DNA of 64,000 bases, taken from Proteobacteria bacterium SG_bin6 (GTDB lineage Bacteria > Pseudomonadota > Alphaproteobacteria > Sphingomonadales > Sphingomonadaceae). The notes beneath the pieces were generated by a model. The model had not been told where the DNA came from. It worked only from the letters and a program-made list of their open reading frames with translations, and searched no databases. Each line of letters begins with the position of its first letter. Position 1 is the stretch's first letter. The position numbers and the translations under genes are program-made. This document shows positions 1 through 7,785 of the stretch, piece by piece. Location: assembly GCA_002083435.1 (NCBI GenBank), contig LWDJ01000036.1, positions 40,368 through 104,367 on the forward strand, in the 5' to 3' direction.

Positions 1-71
1 ATAAAGCGCCGATCGAGCCGGGGGACGACGCCAAGCTGGTCGAGGCGCTGGTCGCACTGCAGGGGGGCTGA
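1..71 (+). CDS. 3' end of an unidentified protein (partial)
   Basis: The reading frame beginning at base 3 runs 22 codons to a TGA at 69-71, giving a short tail that ends in ALVALQGG. The gene body lies outside the window, so the function cannot be named. It converges on the levansucrase gene, whose stop lies 17 bases downstream, with no hairpin between them. The codon choice is like the rest of the window. Assigning it as coding is an inference from frame, stop position and the tight convergent spacing. Confidence 0.4.
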   Translation, partial: KAPIEPGDDAKLVEALVALQGG

Positions 72-87
72 ACGGCCTTTCGGTGCT

Positions 88-1191
88 TCAATCCACCAAC
101 GCCGCGTGCGCCCCCGCCAGCCGCAGGCGCAGCACCGGGGCGGGGGCACCGGCGAAGGCGCGGCAGGCTTCGCCGACGGGCGTCGCCGCGCGATCGAGCC
201 CGACCAGATCGGCGAAGCTCCACACGCTCAGGTCGGGCAGGACTTGCCAGCTATAGGCCTGGGCGGGCGCCTCAGGCGGGTTGGCGAAGACGAGGCCATG
301 GCCGTTGACCGGCTGCCACGGCGTGTCGCCGGTCGCGCGAACCACCCCGTACAGCCCCGTTGGCGCGTGGCGCAGCTCGGGTGCGAAGACTTTACGCTGG
401 GTCGACCAGAACAGATAGAGCGCCCCTTGATGAGCCACGGCGTGCGGGCGTTCGAGCTCGTTCGAGACGCCGGTGGCATCGATCCAGGGCGCGGTGAGCC
501 GCCAGCCGCTCCCGTCGCGCCGCGCCGCGCCGACCAGCCCGTTCCACGCGCTCTCTGCCCGCGCGCGCGATGCGGCGAAGAGCAGCCATTCGCTCCCCTG
601 ATCGCGCATATGGAAGGGATCGCGAAACGCCTTGATCGTTCCGCTCTCCCCGCCGCCCGCGAGCGCGGTTTCATAGGCCTCGCCATCGGGGATGACGCAT
701 TCGACGGGCGTGGTCCAGTCGACCGGGCGGAGATCGTCGCCCAGGGCGATGTGGCATTCGAACAGCCGCTGGTCGAACCCCGGCGCGGCTTCGCCCGGCC
801 GGCCCGCGGCGGTGAAATACAACGTCAGCCGCCGCCGCGCGGTATCGAGCAGCGCCGAGCCCGCCCATTCACGGCTGCCCGGCGATAGCGCGGGCGGCAA
901 GAGCGCGCCCAGGTCGCGCCAGCCCGCTGCCGTCCGGTGAAACAGCCGCAACCGCGCGACCGCATGGCGCGCCTCGGGATCGGGCAGGATCGGCGCGGTC
1001 AGCGCGATCACCAGCAGCCCGCCGTCGATCGGCGCCAACGCCCCGGCGGGGGTGAGCGCGGGCCAATGGTCCCACAGGTCGATGCTCGGCACCACGCGCG
1101 GCGCCGCGGCGGCGGTGAAGCGCGGCGCGACCGGATAGCCGCCCTCGGCGATCGCCGCGACATGCGCGGGGGTCCAGCGAAACGGCGTCAT
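88..1191 (-). CDS. GH68 family levansucrase / fructosyltransferase
   Basis: A 367-residue glycoside hydrolase family 68 protein, which cleaves sucrose and builds levan or fructo-oligosaccharides. All three carboxylates of the five-bladed propeller active site are visible: nucleophile Asp41 in DLWDHW, transition-state stabiliser Asp191 in FRDP, and acid/base Glu247 in NELERP. The start at 1191 is preferred over an upstream ATG at 1257 because GAGAGG lies about 9 bases before it and because the longer form would place its start inside an 18-bp palindrome. No signal peptide is seen. Zymomonas levansucrase also lacks one yet is exported, so location is open. It is transcribed away from the molybdopterin oxidoreductase gene. 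Family assignment is firm; product (levan or short oligosaccharides) is not known. Confidence 0.93.
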   Translation of the reverse strand: MTPFRWTPAHVAAIAEGGYPVAPRFTAAAAPRVVPSIDLWDHWPALTPAGALAPIDGGLLVIALTAPILPDPEARHAVARLRLFHRTAAGWRDLGALLPPALSPGSREWAGSALLDTARRRLTLYFTAAGRPGEAAPGFDQRLFECHIALGDDLRPVDWTTPVECVIPDGEAYETALAGGGESGTIKAFRDPFHMRDQGSEWLLFAASRARAESAWNGLVGAARRDGSGWRLTAPWIDATGVSNELERPHAVAHQGALYLFWSTQRKVFAPELRHAPTGLYGVVRATGDTPWQPVNGHGLVFANPPEAPAQAYSWQVLPDLSVWSFADLVGLDRAATPVGEACRAFAGAPAPVLRLRLAGAHAALVD

Positions 1192-1250
1192 GCGCTGCCA
1201 CCTCTCACGCAATCGGGCCCCTGCCCGCGATCCCGGGAACGATGTCGGAC

Positions 1251-1268
1251 ATTGCAAACCTTTGCAAT
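1251..1268. promoter_or_regulatory. 18-bp palindrome, LacI-like operator candidate
   Basis: ATTGCAAA and TTTGCAAT form a perfect 8-bp inverted repeat around a central CC, in the divergent promoter region between the levansucrase start (1191) and the oxidoreductase start (1347). A further TTGCA half-site follows at 1272-1276. LacI/GalR operators often have the form TTGCAAACGTTTGCAA, and this differs only in the central CG. Binding by such a regulator is inference. Confidence 0.5.
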
Positions 1269-1346
1269 AGGTTGCAGTGCCTTCCTCTCTTCAGGGTGGA
1301 AACGGGCTCTTTCCCTGCCCGCCGGGGCCGCTTAAACGCTGGAGCC

Positions 1347-3566
1347 ATGGCCCGACCAATCTCGATCGACCGGCGCAACCTGCTCATCGCCGGGGGGGCG
1401 GGGCTGGGTCTTGCGATCGCCTGGGGGGTGTGGCCGCGCACTTACGCCCCCAACCTCACCGCCGCGCCGGGGGAGACGATCTTCGGCGCGTGGGTGAAGA
1501 TCGGCGAGGACGGGCACGTCGCGGTCGCCATCCCGCAGGCCGAATATGGCCAGGGCAGCTGGACCGCGCTGCCCCAGATCCTGGCGGACGAGCTTGGCGC
1601 CGATTGGCGCACCGTCTCGGTCGAGCCGGCGCCGCTCAACCCGCTTTACGCCAACCGGCTGGGCGCGGCCGAGCTGTTCGAAGGACTGTTCGACACGGGC
1701 GCGGCGGGCTTCGCCGAGCGCTATGTCGCGCCCGCCGCGCTGATGCTCACTGCCGGGTCGAGCTCGGTCCGCGCGTTCGAGGACGAGCTGCGCCGGGCGG
1801 GGGCCGCCGCGCGGGTGCTGTTGAGCAAGGCGGCCGCCGCGCGCTGGGGAGTCGATTGGCGCGCATGCGTGGCGGAGGACGGTTTCATTGCCCACGGCAA
1901 CCGCCGCGCGCGTTTCGCCGAGCTCGCTGCGGCGGCGGTCAAGGAAAAGCTGCCCGAAACACTACCGCTGCGCGCGGAGGAATCGGGCGGCCTGGCGGGA
2001 CAGTCGCTGCCCCGGCTCGACGTGCCGGCGAAGGTCGATGGCTCCGCCAATTTCGCGGGCGACGTCCGGCTGGCCGACATGGTGTTCGCCGCCACCTGGA
2101 GCGCGCCGCCGGGCGCGCGGATCACGGGGTTGAACCGCGACGCGGCGGCCAAGGCACCGGGCTTCCTGATGCTGGTCGAGCAGGGCGACTGGATCGCCGC
2201 GCTCGCGACGACGTGGTGGGGCGCGCACCGCGCGGTCGAAGCGCTCGCCCCGCGCACGGCAGGGGGCGCGGTGCCGAGCGCCAAGGGCATCGACTCGGCG
2301 CTCGTCCGCGCGCTCGAAACGCCGGGCACGCGCCTCGCCGCGCGGGGAGACGTGGCGGCGGTATTCAAGGGCGCACCGCTGATCCAGGCCGATTACCATG
2401 TCGGCCCCGCGCCCCATGCCTCGCTCGAAACCCAGAGCGCGACCGCGCGGTTCGAGTCCGGGCGGCTCGAACTCTGGCTGCCGACGCTGGCGCCGGGGCT
2501 CGCGCGCGATGCCGCCGCCGCCGCGCTCGGCATCGCGGCGGCGCAGGTGGTGGTGCACCCGATGCTCGTCGGCGGGTCGTTCGGCATGGGGATCGAGCCG
2601 ACCGTCGCCGCGCAGGCGGCGCTGCTCGCCCGCGCGGCGAAACGCCCGGTGCAACTCACCTGGTCGCGGCGCGAGGAACTGGCCCGCGATCCGTTTCGCC
2701 CGCCCGCCGCCGCGCGCATGACCGCCCGGCTCGGCGGCAACGGGACGATCCTCGGCTGGCGCGCGAAGATTGCCACCCCGCCGAGCGGCACCGCGCTCGC
2801 CCACCGCCTGCTCGGGGGCGATGCGGCCGCCCGCGCCGCGCTGCTGCTTCAGGGCGGGGGCGACATGGCGGCGGTCGCCGGGGCCGTGCCCTATTATCGC
2901 TTTCCTGCCTTCGCGCTCGATCATCACCCGGTCGAGATCGGTCTCCCCACCGGCTATTGGCGGAGCGGCGCGCACAGTTACACCGCGTTCTTCACCGAAA
3001 GCTTCCTCGACGAACTGGCCCATGCCGCGAGTTCCGAGCCGCTGTCGTTCCGCGTGGGCATCACCGGCGAGGCGCGGCTGGTGCGCTGCCTGTCGACCGC
3101 AGCGGCGCTCGGCGGCTGGGAAGGCGGTGTACCGGGATCGGGCCAGGGCATCGCCTGCCACTCGTTCCGCGGCAGCCATATCGCGCTGCTCGCCGAGGCC
3201 CATTTCGAGGACGGGCGCGTGCCCCGGGTCGATCGGCTGGTCGCCGCCGTCGATTGCGGGCGGCAGATCAACCCCGAACTGGTGCGCCAGCAGATCGAAG
3301 GCGGGCTGTTGTTCGGGATGGCGGCCGCGCTCGGCGCGCCGATCGGGGTCGAAGGCGGGCGCCCCGCTCCGGCGCGGCTGGGGGCGCTGGGCCTGCCACG
3401 CCTCGCCGACACGCCCGACATCACCGTCGAACTGATCCGCTCCGATGCCGAACCGGGCGGCGTGAGCGAGCTGGCGGTGCCGGTGGTGGCCCCCGCGATC
3501 GCCAACGCGCTCTACGCGGCGGCGGGCTTCCGTTTGCGGCGCTTGCCCTTTACGGCGGCGGCATGA
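1347..3566 (+). CDS. Xanthine dehydrogenase-family molybdopterin-binding subunit (IorB-like)
   Basis: A 739-residue protein resembling the large subunit of isoquinoline 1-oxidoreductase and membrane aldehyde dehydrogenases, which hydroxylate N-heterocycles or oxidise aldehydes with a molybdopterin cytosine dinucleotide cofactor. The N-terminus has twin arginines at residues 9-10 before a hydrophobic run, suggesting Tat export of a folded cofactor-bearing enzyme. Family motifs include the PQAEYGQGSWTALPQ block, the cofactor loop GGSFGMG, and a C-terminal GVSE that keeps the catalytic Glu though the usual GVGE has Ser for Gly. The start at 1347 follows GGAG and begins the Tat signal; earlier in-frame starts lie in the promoter region. 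The usual small 2Fe-2S partner gene is not adjacent. Its stop overlaps the hemH start (ATGA). Substrate unknown. Confidence 0.85.
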   Translation: MARPISIDRRNLLIAGGAGLGLAIAWGVWPRTYAPNLTAAPGETIFGAWVKIGEDGHVAVAIPQAEYGQGSWTALPQILADELGADWRTVSVEPAPLNPLYANRLGAAELFEGLFDTGAAGFAERYVAPAALMLTAGSSSVRAFEDELRRAGAAARVLLSKAAAARWGVDWRACVAEDGFIAHGNRRARFAELAAAAVKEKLPETLPLRAEESGGLAGQSLPRLDVPAKVDGSANFAGDVRLADMVFAATWSAPPGARITGLNRDAAAKAPGFLMLVEQGDWIAALATTWWGAHRAVEALAPRTAGGAVPSAKGIDSALVRALETPGTRLAARGDVAAVFKGAPLIQADYHVGPAPHASLETQSATARFESGRLELWLPTLAPGLARDAAAAALGIAAAQVVVHPMLVGGSFGMGIEPTVAAQAALLARAAKRPVQLTWSRREELARDPFRPPAAARMTARLGGNGTILGWRAKIATPPSGTALAHRLLGGDAAARAALLLQGGGDMAAVAGAVPYYRFPAFALDHHPVEIGLPTGYWRSGAHSYTAFFTESFLDELAHAASSEPLSFRVGITGEARLVRCLSTAAALGGWEGGVPGSGQGIACHSFRGSHIALLAEAHFEDGRVPRVDRLVAAVDCGRQINPELVRQQIEGGLLFGMAAALGAPIGVEGGRPAPARLGALGLPRLADTPDITVELIRSDAEPGGVSELAVPVVAPAIANALYAAAGFRLRRLPFTAAA

Positions 3567-4561
3567 GTCGCCCCCCCGATCACCCGCCGGTCAAGCCTCG
3601 CCGCGTGGGGGTGATGCTGGTGAACCTCGGGACACCCGACGCGCCAGACACCAAATCGGTGCGTCGCTATCTGGGCGAATTCCTGTCGGACCGGCGGGTT
3701 GTCGAGATTCCCGCGCCCTTGTGGCAGCCGATCCTGCGCGGCTTCATCCTCAACACCCGCCCGCAGCGCTCGGCCGAGGCGTATCGCGCGGTTTGGAGCG
3801 ACGAGGGCTCGCCGCTCGCCGCGATCACCCGGCGCCAGGCGACGGCGCTCCAAACGCGGCTTGGGGACGCGGCGCTCGTCGATTGGGCGATGCGCTATGG
3901 CCAGCCCTCGATCCCCGACGTGCTGCGCCGGATGTTCGAGGCGGGCTGCGACCGGCTGCTGCTGGCGCCGCTCTACCCGCAATATTGCGCGGCGACGACC
4001 GCGACCGCCAATGACAAGGCGTTCGCGGTGCTGCGCGCGATGCGATGGCAGCCGGCGATCCGCACGCTGCCGCCCTATTATGACGATCCGCTCCACATCG
4101 ATGCGCTCGCCCGCGACATCGCCAGCGGGCTCGCGGGCCTTCCCTTCGATCCGCAGGCGCTGCTGGTGAGTTTCCACGGGATGCCCGCGCGCACGCTGGA
4201 ACTGGGCGACCCCTATCACTGCCAATGCCAGAAGACCGCGCGACTGCTGGGCGCGGCGCTGGGGCGCGAGGCGATCGTCACCTTCCAGTCGCGCTTCGGC
4301 CCGGCGAAATGGCTCGAACCCGCGACCGACGAGACGCTCGCCGCGCTGCCCGCCAAGGGCGTCAAGCGCATCGCCGTCGTCGCGCCCGGTTTCTCGGCGG
4401 ACTGCCTCGAAACGCTGGAGGAGGTCGCGATTCGCGGTCGCGAGACCTTTGAGGAAGCTGGCGGCACCGATTTCGCCTACCTGCCCTGTTTGAACGACCG
4501 TTCCGTTGGTATGGAGATGCTCGAGGCGCTAATCCGCCGCGAACTGCAAGGCTGGGTGTAA
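3563..4561 (+). CDS. hemH: Ferrochelatase
   Basis: A 332-residue ferrochelatase that inserts Fe2+ into protoporphyrin IX in the last step of heme synthesis. The N-terminal VMLVNLGTPD block, the catalytic His205 in SFHGMP, the cluster around CLETLEE (residues 281-287) and YPQYCAATT are typical of the family. A CQCQ segment at 220-223 may be an Fe-S or metal-binding site as found in some bacterial ferrochelatases, but it is shorter than the classic cluster. The ATG at 3563 overlaps the stop of the preceding molybdoenzyme by four bases, so the two are probably translated in a coupled way. Length is normal. Confidence 0.96.
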   Translation: MSRPPDHPPVKPRRVGVMLVNLGTPDAPDTKSVRRYLGEFLSDRRVVEIPAPLWQPILRGFILNTRPQRSAEAYRAVWSDEGSPLAAITRRQATALQTRLGDAALVDWAMRYGQPSIPDVLRRMFEAGCDRLLLAPLYPQYCAATTATANDKAFAVLRAMRWQPAIRTLPPYYDDPLHIDALARDIASGLAGLPFDPQALLVSFHGMPARTLELGDPYHCQCQKTARLLGAALGREAIVTFQSRFGPAKWLEPATDETLAALPAKGVKRIAVVAPGFSADCLETLEEVAIRGRETFEEAGGTDFAYLPCLNDRSVGMEMLEALIRRELQGWV

Positions 4562-4582
4562 CCAGCGAATAAGGAGAGGAAG

Positions 4583-5305
4583 ATGGCACGCGTCGCGATT
4601 GTCACGGGTGGAACGCGCGGAATTGGCGAGGCGATCAGCCTTGCCTTGCGGGATTCAGGCTTCACCGTCGCCGCCAATTATGCCGGCAATGAAGAGCGCG
4701 CGCGCGCCTTTACCGAACGGACCGGGATCAAGGCCTATAAGTGGGATGTCGCCGATTTCGATGCGTGCCAGGCGGGCGTCGCGCAGGTCGTCGAGGAACT
4801 CGGCCCGGTCGATGCGCTCATCAACAACGCCGGCATCACCCGCGACGGCACGATGCTGAAGATGACCTACCAGGCCTGGAAAGAGGTGATCGACACCAAT
4901 CTGGGCGGATGCTTCAACATGGCGAAAGCGGTGTTCGCCGGGATGCGCGATCGCAAATGGGGGCGGATCGTCAACATCGGCTCGATCAACGGCCAGGCGG
5001 GGCAATATGGCCAGGTGAACTACGCCGCCGCCAAATCGGGCATCCACGGCTTCACCAAGGCGCTGGCGCAGGAAGGCGCCAAATTCAACGTGACCGTGAA
5101 CGCGATCGCGCCCGGCTATATCGATACCGACATGGTGGCGGCGGTGCCCGGCGAGGTGCTGGAAAAGATCGTCGCCAAGATTCCCGTCGGCCGGCTGGGC
5201 CAGGCGAGCGAGATCGCGCGCGCGGTGACCTTCCTGTGCTGCGACGAGGGCGGCTTCGTCACCGGGTCGACGCTCAGCATCAACGGCGGCCAACACATGT
5301 ACTGA
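4583..5305 (+). CDS. phbB: Acetoacetyl-CoA reductase (SDR family)
   Basis: A 240-residue short-chain dehydrogenase that reduces acetoacetyl-CoA to (R)-3-hydroxybutyryl-CoA with NADPH, the second step of polyhydroxybutyrate synthesis. The Rossmann motif GGTRGIG lies at 9-15, NNAG at 81-84, and the catalytic triad is Ser134, Tyr147 and Lys151. The long match to PhbB, including LTNCFNM-like LGGCFNM and the SINGQ loop, favours PhbB over FabG. An AAGGAGAGG ribosome site precedes the ATG. No polymerase or thiolase gene is adjacent. A hairpin follows the stop. Confidence 0.9.
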   Translation: MARVAIVTGGTRGIGEAISLALRDSGFTVAANYAGNEERARAFTERTGIKAYKWDVADFDACQAGVAQVVEELGPVDALINNAGITRDGTMLKMTYQAWKEVIDTNLGGCFNMAKAVFAGMRDRKWGRIVNIGSINGQAGQYGQVNYAAAKSGIHGFTKALAQEGAKFNVTVNAIAPGYIDTDMVAAVPGEVLEKIVAKIPVGRLGQASEIARAVTFLCCDEGGFVTGSTLSINGGQHMY

Positions 5306-5312
5306 ACGGCTC

Positions 5313-5341
5313 GAGGGCCGACGCACGAGGCGCCGGCCCTC
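5313..5341. terminator. Hairpin between convergent genes
   Basis: GAGGGCCG and CGGCCCTC form an 8-bp stem with a 13-base loop just after phbB and before the convergent glycine-zipper gene. There is no T-run, so it may stop transcription weakly in both directions. Confidence 0.45.
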
Positions 5342-5365
5342 TCGTTCCCCCGATACGCCGGGGAC

Positions 5366-5782
5366 TCAATAACGCGAGCGGCAATCGCTACGGTCGATCG
5401 AGCGACCGGCGAGCGCGCCGCCAGCGGCGCCGAGCACCGTGCCGAGCCCGCGATCGCCACGCCCGGCGACGACATTGCCGAGCAAACCGCCGGCGATCGC
5501 GCCGACCACCGTACCCGCAGTACCATCGCAGCGGCGATAATTATACCGATAATCGCTACGGTAGTCGCGATAGACCCGATCGTTGTAACGGTTATCATAG
5601 TAACCGTTGTTGTAATAGCCGTTGCGATCGTACCCGCGATAATTGTCGCGATAGACGTCGCCGCGATAGCCACGATAATCGCGATAGCCATCATAATATT
5701 GCGCCGAAGCACCGGTCAGGGGCACCACCGCGCTCATGCCGAGGGCGAGCGCTGCACCGGCGGCGGAAAGCTTCTTCAACAT
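5366..5782 (-). CDS. Secreted glycine-zipper 2TM-type protein with Tyr/Arg/Asp-rich linker
   Basis: A 138-residue exported protein. A signal peptide (MLKKLS, hydrophobic core, cleavage near ASA-Q) is followed by about 60 residues very rich in Tyr, Arg, Asp and Asn with repeated YRDY, YRGY and NGYY units, then a glycine-zipper segment (GTVVGAIAGGLLGNVVAG and GTVLGAAGGALAG) with two regularly spaced Gly helices, and a Cys-containing tail. Such proteins are anchored in or near the outer membrane. The start at 5782 follows GGAGATGG; a longer form would add five residues. Glycine-zipper proteins are common in Sphingomonads, but the role is unknown. Confidence 0.8.
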   Translation of the reverse strand: MLKKLSAAGAALALGMSAVVPLTGASAQYYDGYRDYRGYRGDVYRDNYRGYDRNGYYNNGYYDNRYNDRVYRDYRSDYRYNYRRCDGTAGTVVGAIAGGLLGNVVAGRGDRGLGTVLGAAGGALAGRSIDRSDCRSRY

Positions 5783-5931
5783 CGTCCATCTCCACACGCT
5801 GCGGCGGCAAGAGCCGATTCCCTTCCACCGATGCCGTGCTTTTGCTCGAGTCGCTTTGAGCGATGCCTGAATGTGCTCGTTATCCCGCGTTCAGCCTTTG
5901 CAGGCGGGCGCGGGGCTCTATGAGGAGCGCC

Positions 5932-7017
5932 ATGCGCCTGTTTTGGTCGGTAATTCTGCTGGTGATGTTCGTGCCGCAATGGATGGGGTTTGAGCAGGCG
6001 CCGCTGCTCGACCCGCGGACGCCGTTCAGCTTGCAGCCGGTCGCGCTCTACCCCGCGGCGCCCGCCCGGCGACGACTCGGCGCGCTGGTGTTCGAGCGCG
6101 GCTACCAGCTCACCAGCCGCGATCCCGAGTTTGGCGGTTTTTCCGCGATGTTGACCGACGGCCACGCCTTCACTCTGTTGAGCGACAATGGCCAGGGCGT
6201 GCGCTTCCGACTCGATGCCGATGGCCACGCGCGGGATGGCGCGGTTTTCGCGCTGCCCAGGCTGCCTCATGGCGGCTGGCACGGCGAGGACCGCGACAGC
6301 GAAGCGCTCACCCGCGACCCCGCCGGACATTTGTGGGTGTCGTTCGAGACGGTGAACGAAATCTGGCGCTACGCCCCTGGCTTCGCGCGCGCCGAGGGAC
6401 ATGTTGCTCCGCCGGCGATGGCGCGGTGGGACGAGAATCGCGGCGCCGAGGCCTTCACGCGCCTGGCAAGCGGCCGCTTCGTCGCGATCGACGAAAATGA
6501 GGTTTCGCCCGGAGAGGGGTGCGAGGGGGTGGTGTTCCTGACCGACCCGGTCCGCGCGCCCCGGCGAGGGTTCCGCTTCCGCTATCTGCCGCCCGCAGGA
6601 TACAAGCCCACCGACATCGCCGAGCTGCCCGATGGCCGGCTGGTGCTGCTCAACCGGCGCGCCGATCTGGGCGAGGGGTTCACGGCGATCGTCACGCTCT
6701 TGCCCAAGGGCGCGATCCGGCCCGGCGCGCTCGCGCGGGGCTACCCGATCGCGCGCTTCGCCGCGCCGGCACGGCACGACAATTTCGAGGCGATCGCGGT
6801 CGTCCCCGAACCAGACGCGATCAAGCTGTGGATCGCGAGCGACGATAACCAATATTGGTTCGAGGAAAGCCTGCTGCTCGAATTCCGGCTCGACGAGGCG
6901 GCGCTGCCGCCGCCCCTGCGGCGGGTTACGCCGCCGCTTCGACCGGCGCCAGCTTCTTCTTCACCTCGCGCTTCAGCCGGCGCGCGCGCAGCGACAGCTG
7001 ATCGTCCGAGGTCTTGA
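5932..7017 (+). CDS. Esterase-like activity of phytase family protein
   Basis: A 361-residue secreted or membrane-anchored protein of the phytase-like beta-propeller family, often annotated as esterase-like. After an N-terminal hydrophobic segment (residues 3-17) come the recognisable blocks FGGFSAML, LLSDNGQG, DSEALTRDPAGHLWVSFE, GAEAFTRL and HDNFEAIAV. The ATG at 5932 is chosen because GAGGAG lies five bases upstream; an ATG at 5920 is also in frame. The domain ends naturally near LLLEFRLDEAAL. The last roughly 30 residues, rich in Pro, Ala, Arg and Ser, are read antisense through the end of rpmB, a 92-base overlap. Enzymatic substrate unknown. Confidence 0.78.
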   Translation: MRLFWSVILLVMFVPQWMGFEQAPLLDPRTPFSLQPVALYPAAPARRRLGALVFERGYQLTSRDPEFGGFSAMLTDGHAFTLLSDNGQGVRFRLDADGHARDGAVFALPRLPHGGWHGEDRDSEALTRDPAGHLWVSFETVNEIWRYAPGFARAEGHVAPPAMARWDENRGAEAFTRLASGRFVAIDENEVSPGEGCEGVVFLTDPVRAPRRGFRFRYLPPAGYKPTDIAELPDGRLVLLNRRADLGEGFTAIVTLLPKGAIRPGALARGYPIARFAAPARHDNFEAIAVVPEPDAIKLWIASDDNQYWFEESLLLEFRLDEAALPPPLRRVTPPLRPAPASSSPRASAGARAATADRPRS

Positions 7018-7225
7018 CCAGCCAGTTATCCAGCCCGCCGACATGCTCCACCGAGCGCAGCCCATGCGTCGACACGCGCAGCCGCACGCTGGTGCCCAGC
7101 GCGTCCGAGATCAGCGTGACATTCTGCAGGTTGGGCAGGAAGGTACGCTTGGTCTTGTTGTTGGCGTGGGAGACATTGTGCCCCACTTGCCGACCCTTGC
7201 CGGTCAGCTCGCAAATGCGCGACAT
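6926..7225 (-). CDS. rpmB: 50S ribosomal protein L28
   Basis: A 99-residue L28 with the standard start MSRICELTGKG, the GHNVSHANNKTKR core and the C-terminal basic helix ending KKKLAPVEAAA. It is part of the large ribosomal subunit. The start follows GGAGGA with nine bases spacing. Its 3' end overlaps the tail of the convergent phytase-like gene. A plausible sigma-70 promoter precedes it. Confidence 0.98.
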   Translation of the reverse strand: MSRICELTGKGRQVGHNVSHANNKTKRTFLPNLQNVTLISDALGTSVRLRVSTHGLRSVEHVGGLDNWLVKTSDDQLSLRARRLKREVKKKLAPVEAAA

Positions 7226-7252
7226 CGACTTAAATCCTCCGGAAAGTCGCGC

Positions 7253-7281
7253 CCCTTAAGCTGGGATCGGCGAAACGTCAA
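7253..7281 (-). promoter_or_regulatory. Candidate rpmB promoter
   Basis: On the minus strand TTGACG (7281-7276) and TAAGGG (7258-7253) are separated by 17 bases, placing transcription start about 20 bases before the rpmB ATG. The -35 matches five of six consensus bases, the -10 is weak. Confidence 0.4.
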
Positions 7282-7333
7282 CCGATTCCCCAGGGCGCTG
7301 GCGCCCACCGCGTCCCCACGGCATAGCAAGGCG

Positions 7334-7783
7334 ATGTTCCCGCTTCCCGAACCGATGCGCCGGGCGCTTGCCGCCGCCGCCCAGGCCGCCGAGGCGGGCG
7401 AAGTGCCGGTGGGCGCGGTGGTGACGCGAGGCGGGCAGCTGATCGCGGTCGCCGCCAACGCCCCGCGCGCGCTGCACGATCCGACGGCCCATGCCGAGAT
7501 CCTGGCGATTCGCGCCGCGGCCCGGGCGCTGGGGCGCGATCGGCTAGATGGATGCGACCTGTGGGTGACGCTGGAGCCCTGCGCGATGTGCGCGGGTGCC
7601 ATCGCTCATGCCCGGATCGACCGGCTCTATTACGGCGCCGACGATCCCAAGGGCGGCGCGGTGGCGCACGGGGCACGGTTCTTCGGTCAGCCCACCTGCC
7701 ACCACCGGCCGGAAGTTTATGCCGGCATCGGCGAGGGTGAAGCGGCGGCGTTGCTCAGGGCGTTCTTCGCCGCGCGGCGCTGA
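7334..7783 (+). CDS. tadA: tRNA-specific adenosine deaminase
   Basis: A 149-residue zinc deaminase that converts the wobble adenosine of tRNA-Arg(ACG) to inosine. The zinc ligands and catalytic Glu are visible as HAE at 53-55 and PCAMC at 82-86, followed by the GAxxPKGGA block that is characteristic of TadA rather than other nucleoside deaminases. The ATG at 7334 gives the usual length; the frame extends upstream but through the phytase-like gene. Only two bases separate its end from the convergent NnrU gene. Confidence 0.94.
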   Translation: MFPLPEPMRRALAAAAQAAEAGEVPVGAVVTRGGQLIAVAANAPRALHDPTAHAEILAIRAAARALGRDRLDGCDLWVTLEPCAMCAGAIAHARIDRLYYGADDPKGGAVAHGARFFGQPTCHHRPEVYAGIGEGEAAALLRAFFAARR

Positions 7784-7785
7784 GT

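Noticed and set aside
1277..4561. A 1094-codon open frame
   Set aside because: Its first two thirds are an Arg/Ala-rich shadow of the molybdoenzyme in another frame; only the last part, from 3563, is the real ferrochelatase.
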